DNA from: Tupaia tana
Taxonomy: Eukaryota > Chordata > Mammalia > Scandentia > Tupaiidae
Assembly (NCBI GenBank): GCA_026018925.1
Contig: JAKSZU010000005.1
Span: forward strand, 87,437,386-87,501,385
Reading direction: 5' to 3'
Length of the DNA stretch: 64,000 bases
Shown: positions 56,716 through 64,000 of the stretch, one piece after another
Layout of the letters: the number at the start of each line of letters is the position of its first letter
Position numbering within the stretch: the stretch's first letter is position 1
Notes under the pieces: model-generated
What the model was told of the DNA's origin: nothing
The model's database searches: none
Seen by the model: only the letters and a program-made list of their open reading frames with translations
Program-made: the position numbers and the translations under genes

Positions 56716-57142
56716 CCTCTTTTCCTCAAATCTATCTGATGTTGTTGCTTTATATCTGCAGTGTTATATTGTTCCTAATTTTAGTAAAGTTTTCTTTTAA
56801 TTTGCAAAATAAAGTTCTTCTGAATTTATCCTGCAGTCGCTTTACTGAACATTAATTATCCACACTTGAGATCCATATGTTCTGTCATCTGTATCTATTA
56901 TTCTAATCTCTATTTTTGCCTCTATACTTGGGAAGGATTTATTTAAGGGGCCTTCAACATCACTGGTTACATTTTCTCTAGTGTTAATTATGCTTTTACT
57001 TTACTTAATGCAGATTTTATTCTCATTGTTTCACTTTTAATGTCTACAAATAAACTCACTCTATTACATTCCACCTGTAGTTTGGTCAGGTAGGAAATTA
57101 TTTAATCTTTCAGGATTTTTATTCCCAGATTCTATGCATTTT
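56716..57142. other. AT-rich sequence, nothing recognised
   Basis: No gene or repeat signature was seen. Confidence 0.4.
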
Positions 57143-57158
57143 AAAATTCAAGGTAAAG

Positions 57159-57282
57159 AGGCCAGCAGGTGGTGTGGTGATTAAAGGCACTGGACTCCTA
57201 CATGCCTGACTGCGGTTCAAGTCCAGGACCTGGTGGCTTGCTTTTTCATTTCTCTCTCTGCCCCTCTCTGGTCAAATTAAAA

Positions 57283-57313
<31 letters not shown>

Positions 57314-57341
57314 AGTTAAGTAAAATAATTCTAAAAAAAAG
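57159..57341 (+). mobile_element. S-form SINE with duplication
   Basis: Head AGGCCAGCAGGTGGTGTGG, GGTTCAAGTCCAGG B box, TTGCTTTTTCATTTCTC, CTCTGGTCAAATTAAAATAA and (AAAT)n. AAAATTCAAGGTAAAG (57143-57158) and AAAATTCAAGATAAG (57342-57356) flank it. It is the cleanest S-form copy here. Confidence 0.95.
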
Positions 57342-57353
57342 AAAATTCAAGAT

Positions 57354-57356
<3 letters not shown>

Positions 57357-57390
<34 letters not shown>

Positions 57391-57424
57391 CACACACATA
57401 TACACACATATATATATATATGTA
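57357..57424. repeat. (TG)n(TA)n(CA)n compound microsatellite
   Basis: About 15 TG units, then TATACACACACATATACACA and (TA)n. The whole is partly self-complementary. Confidence 0.95.
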
Positions 57425-58139
57425 CATCTTTTTTTCAAAAAGTCTTGTGCCGTTCAGCATATCTTTATGCACTTGTCGGGGGAAAATTTTCTCCCCTTTC
57501 ACTCTTTAAAAAAGAGAGATTAAATCTGTACTAGCATTTCTTAGGAAAGTGTAGATTTTTCTAAAACACTGTTACTAGTCAATTGGTTTCCATTAACGTC
57601 ATCCTCTAAAATGCTAAGGCGGAAGAGTTTGCTTGATATAAATTTTGAGAGCCAGTTCAATTATCCAGCAGTCAGAGCAAGTTGGCAGGCATCCAGAGCC
57701 CTAGGAAATCATTTAGATAAATTTCATATTCATATAATTTATTTTCTCTGTTTGGTGAGAATACTGTGCCAGAGGCCATGTTTTCTGTGAACCAATTTTA
57801 GTTTGGTCCAATTACCATCTCAATTATTCTCTTCTGCCTCTGTCCTTTTACAGCATTATACTCTGGAAGAAGCCATGCATCTTCAAGAAGTAGTTGTCCA
57901 ATAGTGTGGGTTTTGCTTGAGGGTGCTGATATGAAAAGGCAAGACCTCATAATTAAGTACAATGGAAGTCATTGAGTTACAGCTATGGGAAGGATTCCAC
58001 TGAGGATTCTAGTCTGGCCCTTGAGCATCAAATGCAGATTTATGTTTGGCGTCATTGCAGCTTACACTGTATAGCATTTTTAAGGGGAAAAGTTGTAAGT
58101 AAATGTATGTTCACCTCCTTAACTCTGGTCCTGTTTTCA
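57425..58139. other. Low-copy-looking sequence
   Basis: No repeat was recognised. A polypyrimidine tract plus CAG at 57827-57853 looks like a splice acceptor but no supporting exon features were found. Confidence 0.4.
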
Positions 58140-58176
58140 TATATATACACGTGTGTGTGTGTGTGTGTGCGTGTAT
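58140..58176. repeat. (TG)n microsatellite
   Basis: ATATATATACACG followed by (TG)n interrupted by one GC. Confidence 0.93.
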
Positions 58177-58179
58177 TTC

Positions 58180-58300
58180 TTTTTTATGGAAGAGTGCCTG
58201 CATAAAGCATTTGACAGTGAGATAGAGAAGAGAGATAGCACCTTCTATATGGTCTCATTATGCCATGACCCCCTTCTTCCAGGCCTCTTAACATTTTTAT
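58180..58300 (-). mobile_element. Possible degenerate SINE
   Basis: GAGTGCCTGCATAAAGC, AGTGAGATAGAGAAGAGAG and ATGACCCCCTTCTTCC weakly match the reversed 3' half of the L form. Confidence 0.35.
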
Positions 58301-58626
58301 GATATGACATTGACCTTTCCAATATCAATAAACAATTGTCTTGCCTAATTCACTGTTACAATCATACACATACTTTCTCAGCTTGAAAGTTTTACACATT
58401 TTAGTCTTCTTTAACACATGTGTTATATTTTATCATTCTCTTTTCTTCTGGTATTTCTGGATAGCTCTTTCAATTTTTCTTTGAATACTGTTTTCTGGCC
58501 TTTTCCCTTGCAATATATTATTTGTAATCTTTCTTTTATGTGTCTTTTTTTTCAGTTTCTACACGGTCTGTTTAGAAACATATCATATATAAACATCATT
58601 TCCAGGAACACATATGCACATACACA
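58301..58626. other. AT-rich sequence, nothing recognised
   Basis: No gene or repeat signature was seen. Confidence 0.4.
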
Positions 58627-58899
58627 CTTTATTTATTTATTTTCTCTTTTAATTTGCCAGAGGGTTCATGTGTTCACCACAGAAAGAGAGAAAGAGAGAG
58701 ACAGAGGGAGGGAGAGGAAGAGGAACATTCCTCCAAGAGGAACGTTCGCACTGCAATCCCTTCTCCTCCATTTCATCCTCTGTTTGGGCATGCACACACA
58801 CATGTCTGGCATGTTTCTCAAGCTGATGGGTCAGGGACTTGAATAGTGCAGTCGCCTATGTGGGATTCAACTGCCTTAGCCACCACCCCTCTGGCTGGC
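58627..58899 (-). mobile_element. L-form SINE, old layer
   Basis: The tail is (AAAT)n in reverse. It has the TTGCCAGAGGGTTCATGTG variant 3' end, CTGCAATCCCTTCTCCTCC block and a GGCCAGCCAGAGGGGTGG head on the minus strand. Confidence 0.93.
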
Positions 58900-58971
58900 C
58901 TGCACATAAACTTTCAAATGATGCTTCCAACCCATATGTTTATTCTAAGCTCTATTTATACTCAACTGTAT

Positions 58972-59235
58972 TTTTTTTTTTAGAGGTTTTTGCTATAGGG
59001 CGCATGCACTCGCTGGAAAGACGGAGAGAGACAGAGAGCCAGAAAGTGAGAAATCACCTCCCCGCCCCAGAAGGGATGGCCACACTATAATCCCCTCTCC
59101 TCCATTCTCTTTTAGGGATCCTGGGCACGCACGCACACACGCCCAGTGTGAGTTTAAGCCACCGGGTCCAGGACTCGAACCGCGGTTGACTACATGGGAG
59201 TCCAGCGACATAGCCATTATGCTAACTGCTGGTCC
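58972..59235 (-). mobile_element. L-form SINE, young layer
   Basis: GGGACCAGCAGTTAGCATAA head and intact B box (GGACTCGAACC at 59171-59181). CTCAACTGTAT (58961-58971) and CTCAGCTGTAT (59236-59246) flank it. Confidence 0.96.
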
Positions 59236-59246
59236 CTCAGCTGTAT

Positions 59247-59688
59247 CTTAAAAATCATTACTTTAATATCTACAGAGTATCTTAAATAGAATATGCCAAA
59301 CTGTTTCTAATAATTCAGGGCTTCTGCATATCACTTTTTGACTTGTATGGTCAAAAATTCAAAATGTAACCAGAAGCTATGTAATAGTACTTAATTATGT
59401 CCTTTCCATGTGCCTAATAGCTAAACAAAATCAATTCTTAAATGGTTTATTATCATGATGTTTATTTATTATACCTGATTTATTGTCACTGTGTCTAATA
59501 TCTTAGCTCCTTTGTCTTTTTCTTTGTTTTTCTAATGTATTACCAACCTGACTTCCTGCTTCTTTATTCACACCCACAACACCTATCAATTTTTTATGTG
59601 TTCCAATTTAATTGCTTTAAAATGCAAAGGAAATATAAGTGTGTGGATCCACATTGAAGGTTCTAGATTTGCCCCTGAAACCTTTCTG
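59247..59688. other. AT-rich sequence, nothing recognised
   Basis: No gene or repeat signature was seen. Confidence 0.4.
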
Positions 59689-59850
59689 AGTATACTGGGC
59701 ACACACGTCCACATGATCCAAGCCTGGCTGAGACTCAAACTGAGAGGGAGTCACGGCAGTAAGGCCCTGTGGGGGGTGATGTCTTGCTCTCTTTCCATCT
59801 CTGTCTGTCTTGGTCATTCATAGAAGAAGTAAATAAATAAACTTAAGAGA
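59689..59850 (+). mobile_element. Degenerate SINE
   Basis: ACTGGGCACACACGTCCACA, GAGACTCAAACTGAGAGG, GTGGGGGGTGATGTCTTGCT, TCTCTGTCTGTCTTGG and an AAATAAATAAA tail. The head is missing or scrambled. Confidence 0.5.
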
Positions 59851-59903
59851 AATATATTTATTCTTATTTTATTGTAATTATGTTAACTCATAATTGAGTG
59901 ATT

Positions 59904-60177
59904 TTTTTTTTCTTTTTTTTTTTTTTGGAGAGGTTTTTGCTATAGGGCGCGTGCGCTCGCCAGACAGACAGAGAGAGACAGAGAGATAGAAAGCAGGAAA
60001 TCACCCCCCAGGGGGGATGGCCACGCCGCAATCCCTTCTCCTCCATTCTCCTCTCGGGATCTTGGGCACGCACGCACACGTGCCCGGCGTGAGTTTAAGC
60101 CGCCGGGTCCGGGACTCGAACCGCAGTCGACTACGTGGGAGTCCAGCGACATAGCCATTACGCTAACTGCTGGTCCC
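59904..60177 (-). mobile_element. L-form SINE, youngest-looking copy
   Basis: The closest copy to the apparent consensus: most CpGs intact (CGCCGGGTCCGGGACTCG and CGCACGCACACGTGCCCGG), intact boxes, CCCCCCAGGGGGG and a long T-rich plus-strand tail. A perfect 15-bp duplication, CATAATTGAGTGATT, lies at 59889-59903 and 60178-60192. Confidence 0.98.
60112..60165 (-). promoter_or_regulatory. Pol III internal promoter of the youngest SINE
   Basis: Reverse-strand B box GGTTCGAGTCC at 60112-60122, preceded by CTGC rather than CCGC. A box TAGCGTAATGG at 60155-60165. Spacing equals that of the copy at 43222-43275. Confidence 0.82.
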
Positions 60178-60383
60178 CATAATTGAGTGATTATGAGCAT
60201 AAATTTTCAATAATGAGATTCTACTTGAAGCCATAAACTTGAAATATTGTTTACAAATAATTTTATGTCAAAAGAAAAACACTTAAATTCACATACAAGA
60301 AATATATATCAACCCATTGAATATATAAAGATCAATGATATTTCCTTTTTTAAAGAATTATTTAATTTGCATTTATTATTATT

Positions 60384-60530
60384 GTTTTTAATTTGACCAG
60401 AGAGAGATATAGAGAGAGAGGAAAAAAGAGAGAGAGGGGATGTGAGAAAGCAAGCCACCAGGTCTGAGAATCAAACTACAGTCAATCATGTGGGAGTCTA
60501 ACACCTTAACCACCACGCCACCTGCCATGC
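60384..60530 (-). mobile_element. S-form SINE
   Basis: The minus strand has a GGCAGGTGGCGTGGTGGTTA head, GGTGGCTTGCTTTCTCAC, a pyrimidine run and TCTGGTCAAATTAAAAACAA. Confidence 0.93.
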
Positions 60531-61551
60531 TCAATTTAAAATATGTCTATGTTTCCTATGATTTTCTTGGCATATTAGTAATTTATTATAATTTCAATTT
60601 ATCAAAAGAAAACAGATTACTGACCAAAGATCCTTATACCTAAAATGAGATGAGAATCAGAAATAATACATTATTCTTTCAAGTATGGAAATTAGTTATG
60701 GGAATTAATATAATAGTAGATAAAAAATCTTAAAAATAATTATGAGCCATAGACATGTCTGAGTTCACATTAACATTTGTCTTTGATTCTGATCAGTTAT
60801 CCAATAACCTTATTTTTGAATTTTCTCATTTCAATACTGTTAATGGAAAACTAAAACCATACAATAAAGAAGCTAGTACAATCCAAGTCCTTTTAAGGCT
60901 TCATTTCAACAGCCTTTAATTCATGTCCAATTTTATTTTATCTGTATCCTTTATTTTATTCTCCACCACTACCATACCTGATGACTTTGAAGCTACTCCC
61001 AGATATCATATTACTTAATCTTTTCATGTTCTATAATACATTTTAATAGATTGAATTATAATCTAAAATACAGTCTATTCATTGTAATCTGTTAATGAGT
61101 CTACGTTCCTTTAATCTAGTAATTCAATCTTTATCTCTTGTCTGTGTTTTTTTAATTGATTTGTTGAAGGCATTGATCTTGTTTCCTTTGCGATTCTCAG
61201 AGTTTGGATTTTACTGAGCATACTGCTTTTTTAACACATTTCTAAAAAAATTTTTAATTGTTAATAATACTAAGAAACTCTATTTGATTTAGCCTTAAAC
61301 TTTTTGGAAGGATGCTTAACGAGTGGAATTCTGTAATTTTGTTATGAGGAAAATGATTCTCTTTTACTCAGTTTTCTTGCTTTTGGTAGTCTTAATTATC
61401 ATAGCAAGATCAATTAGTTTAATAGAATTGAATTGGTGGTATTCTAATCTGTTATTACCTCTTTATCTAATAGCTGGAGTTTCTGTACTAAAATTTCTGT
61501 ACATTCCTCATATGCAATTTGACTACTTTTCAAGAAAAGCAAGTTAAACAT
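60531..61551. other. AT-rich sequence, nothing recognised
   Basis: No gene or repeat was recognised. The 74-codon hydrophobic frame at 61323-61547 is typical of T-rich DNA and has no family signature. Confidence 0.42.
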
Positions 61552-61561
61552 TTAATATTCT

Positions 61562-61824
61562 TAGGACCAGCAGATGGTGTAATGGTTATGTCTCTGGACA
61601 CTCACAGAGTTGACAACACAAGTCTTGAATAAGTGACTTAAAACTCACATCAGGAGCATGTGCATGCATGCCCAAGGTTCTAAGAGGAGAACAGAAGAGA
61701 AGGAATTTCAGTGTGACCATCCTCCCTGGGGGGGGGGGGGAGGGGGATGATTCCTCACTTTCTGTCTCTCTGGCCAGTCAAGTGCCCTATAGCAAAAAAT
61801 CTCTTAAAAAAATATAAAAAAAAC
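61562..61824 (+). mobile_element. L-form SINE, intermediate layer, with G13 run
   Basis: Head AGGACCAGCAGATGGTGTAA, TGACTTAAAACTCACATCAG, CCCTATAGC and an A-rich tail. TTAATATTCT flanks it at 61552-61561 and 61825-61834. The central palindrome has grown to 13 G at 61728-61740. Confidence 0.96.
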
Positions 61825-61834
61825 TTAATATTCT

Positions 61835-62295
61835 CCTATAACAGTTAGTTTTTCAGAATGAGTAGCTATGCTAGAATTCCCCAAAATTAATTAATATATT
61901 TTTATCTTTTATTATCATTTTGAATTTTTGACGCTAGTATATTTGATCCATTTCAGTGTGTCGTGGTCATATTTCTTACGGGAGCTTGAACTGTCTCATT
62001 TATCATGAGGAATCACCTCACATTGCTGCCTGATTCCTCCTAACACAATGTGAGTACTGATAGGCTTTTTTTCTTTCTAGGATCTAATGGTCTAACAAGC
62101 TCATTTTGTAAATGTTCTGCCCCGGAGGTGGAATCTAGCATATCTCCAAGTAGTCTTGGTTGTATTGATGAGAAAATGGTAAGCAAAAGCCAAAATCTGG
62201 ATACTAAGGGTACTTGTTCTTACCAAATTATTATTAAAATTTATAAGGGTCACAAGCCAGAAAGTGGCAGGTTGATTAAGCTCTAAATTCCCCAA
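61835..62295. other. Probable ancient interspersed repeat, family unresolved
   Basis: GTTCTGCCCCGGAGGTGG, TATCTCCAAGTAGTCTTGG and CAAAATCTGGATACTAAGGG recall a widespread old mammalian repeat seen in L1M or DNA-transposon contexts. I cannot name it. Not coding. Confidence 0.35.
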
Positions 62296-62482
62296 AATTG
62301 CAGACCTGGTAGCTTGAAAAACATGCCAGGCATGTGTATGCATGCCCAAAATCATGAGACAAGAATGGAAGAGCAGGGATTACAGAATGACTATCCTCTC
62401 TGGGGGATATTTCTCACTTTCCCTTTCTCTGTATCTCTCTGGCAAGTGCACTCACTCTATGGCAAAAACAAAAAACAGAAAC
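62296..62482 (+). mobile_element. 5'-truncated L-form SINE
   Basis: Starts within the B-box region (TTGCAGACCTGGTAGC). It keeps GCATGCCCAAAATCATGAG, CTCTGGGGGATATTTCTC, CACTCTATGGC and an A-rich end. Confidence 0.88.
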
Positions 62483-63452
62483 ATGAAAAAAAGTATGAAG
62501 GTCAGAATTAGAAAATATAGACTATGCATTTCTGATTAATCAATTAATTTTAGCATATAATAGTATTTATTTAAATCCATATGTTTATATTGTTAACACT
62601 TTCCTCGGGCTCTTAAAGCATTTGCTGTAAATAATTACTGATTTATCCCACTCACTGAAGCCTGAAGAAGCCCAGATTGGGCTGCTATTGTCAGAGTGAA
62701 CAGAACTTCTAGAAACTACCTGATACACATGTTTTAAACTCAAAATGCCACCAGAAGTTTATTGCCTTTCTTGTTCTTTTCTTTACACTTTGGTGAAATC
62801 ATATGGGTCTTTTGTCGTATGTGACAAAAGACTTATACCTATGCTTGGTTGTGATAATTGTATTTTTATCAAGTTTTGGCAGAAGTTGTCTTTGAGATTT
62901 TTGTTTTGTGATTTCAAAGACTGTGTGCCTTGAAATTTTCAAGGAAGAAAATTTGGAAATGCAAAACTTATACCTCCATTTTCTTTTGTTCCTAAATATC
63001 ATTAATAAACATTGGGAAATATCAAGAGTTAGAAAGTGTTCTGCTAGATAGTATCTACTATTTTTTTTTTAAATTTCATGGTCAGTAGGGATTATTAGAT
63101 AAATAAGTAAAATATTTTTATACTGCAAGCAATATCATTTTCCTGAGACTGAAAATAAAGGGTTCAGGTTCTGATTAAGAAAAGGTAAACACACCTTACT
63201 CTGATCACAACTAAAAATCCTGAAAGAGTAATGGAATAGCTACCTGATAATTCTGTGTAGTGAATTGTAGTTAAACAGTTCAAGTAGAAAACCAGAATTC
63301 AATGAAATGACCCTGGTGAGTTTCTTAGTACTTTCCCTCTTCTTTTACCCTCCTTTTTAGATAGACACAATAGTTTTGGAAACTTTAAAACTAACATTGA
63401 GTACAGAGAGAAAGTGCTAACAGACATATGAGGGTAAAGTTTTCTGTTAAAA
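62483..63452. other. Low-copy-looking AT-rich sequence
   Basis: No gene or repeat was recognised on either strand. Confidence 0.45.
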
Positions 63453-63464
63453 ATGATGTATATC

Positions 63465-63728
63465 GGGAACCAGCAGTTAGCGTAATGGCTATGTCACTGG
63501 ACTCCCACGTAGTCGACCACGGTTCGCGTCCTGGACCCGGTGGCTTAAAACTCACACCGGGCGCGTGTGCGTGCGTGCCCAAGATCCCGAGAGGAGAATG
63601 GAGGAGAAGGGATTGCGGCGTGACCATCCCCCCTGGGGGGTGATTTCTTGCTTTCTGTCTCCATGTCTCTCTCTGCCTGTCTGGCGAGCGCACGCGCCCT
63701 ATAGCGAAAATCTCTCAAAAAAAAAAAT
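63465..63728 (+). mobile_element. L-form SINE, young layer
   Basis: GGAACCAGCAGTTAGCGTAA head, CpG-rich centre (CCGGGCGCGTGTGCGTGCGTG), CCCCCCTGGGGGG, CCCTATAGC and A tail. ATGATGTATAT (63453-63463) and ATTATGTATAT (63729-63739) flank it. Confidence 0.97.
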
Positions 63729-63742
63729 ATTATGTATATGGT

Positions 63743-63962
63743 GGTCTAGCAGGTGGCATGATGGTTAAGACACTGGACTACCACATGACTGATTATGGTT
63801 GGAGTCCCAGATGGAAAAGTTGAAAATCATGCAAAATGCTTGTGCATACATACCCAAAATCCTGAGAAGAGAATGGAAGTGAAAGATTTGTGGTGTGGTC
63901 ATCCCCATTTTGGGAGATAGGGTCATTTATCACTTTTCATCTCTCTGTCACTTTCTTTTTAA
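63743..63962 (+). mobile_element. L-form SINE, old layer
   Basis: GGTCTAGCAGGTGGCATGATG head, CCCAAAATCCTGAGAAG block and CATCTCTCTGTCACTTTC. The 3' end is lost before the CCCTATAGC motif. It directly follows the young copy. Confidence 0.9.
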
Positions 63963-64000
63963 AATTTATCTTGTTTAACTTCATTTATTTATGTTAACTT

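Noticed and set aside
61323..61547. 74-codon hydrophobic frame resembling a small membrane protein
   Set aside because: T-rich DNA gives Leu/Ile/Phe-rich frames by chance. No signature, no Kozak context of note and no neighbours to support it.

Overview
This is AT-rich, repeat-dense mammalian nuclear DNA with no intact protein-coding gene. I read it as intergenic or deep-intronic sequence. Ancient mammalian repeats are present: L2, L1M-type LINE-1, MaLR LTRs of the MST and MLT1 kind, and a hAT-type MER element. There are also two processed pseudogenes (SEC61G, RPL29) and a U2 snRNA retro-fragment. There is no Alu, B1/B2, carnivore or ruminant SINE. The dominant repeat is instead a lineage-specific tRNA-derived SINE with about 50 copies. 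From memory the short form recalls the CYN SINEs of colugos (Dermoptera), so Galeopterus is my best guess. That is inference only; a SINE library search would settle it.

Two SINE forms are distinguished below. The L form is about 240-270 bp: a tRNA-like head with Pol III A and B boxes, a central part with a CCCCCTGGGGG inverted repeat, a TC-rich stretch, a CCCTATAGC motif and an A tail. The S form is about 160 bp: the same head, then a pyrimidine stretch, then CTCTGGTCAAATTAAAATAAA-like repeats. L-form copies fall into an old layer (head like GGCCAGCAGGTGGCGTGGTGG), an intermediate layer (GGACCAGCAGATGANGTAATGG) and a young layer (GGACCAGCAGTTAGCGTAATGG). The young layer keeps CpGs, long A tails and clean target-site duplications (TSDs).

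Layout. 1-10 kb: SINEs, small palindromic DNA transposons and unresolved AT-rich sequence. 10-16 kb: a MaLR LTR with internal sequence, a hAT/MER remnant, an L2 remnant and an MLT1-like LTR. 16-19 kb: the SEC61G pseudogene, nested SINEs and a tailless U2 fragment. 19.9-25.7 kb: a decayed near-full-length plus-strand L1 (5'UTR repeats, ORF1, ORF2, polypurine 3'UTR) split by four SINEs. 27-36 kb: dense SINEs and a diverged 102-bp direct repeat. 36.7-37.3 kb: the RPL29 pseudogene. 38-43.6 kb: palindromic mariner-like MITEs and rearranged L1 pieces. 47.7-49.4 kb: minus-strand L1. 49.5-51.9 kb: a sharply bounded GC-rich block of unknown origin. 52-64 kb: more L1 3' and 5' pieces and many SINEs, including the best-preserved copy (59904-60177).

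There is no pathway or operon. The one functional relationship visible is parasitic: young SINE TSDs start A-rich on the SINE sense strand, as expected if L1 endonuclease makes the insertion nick.
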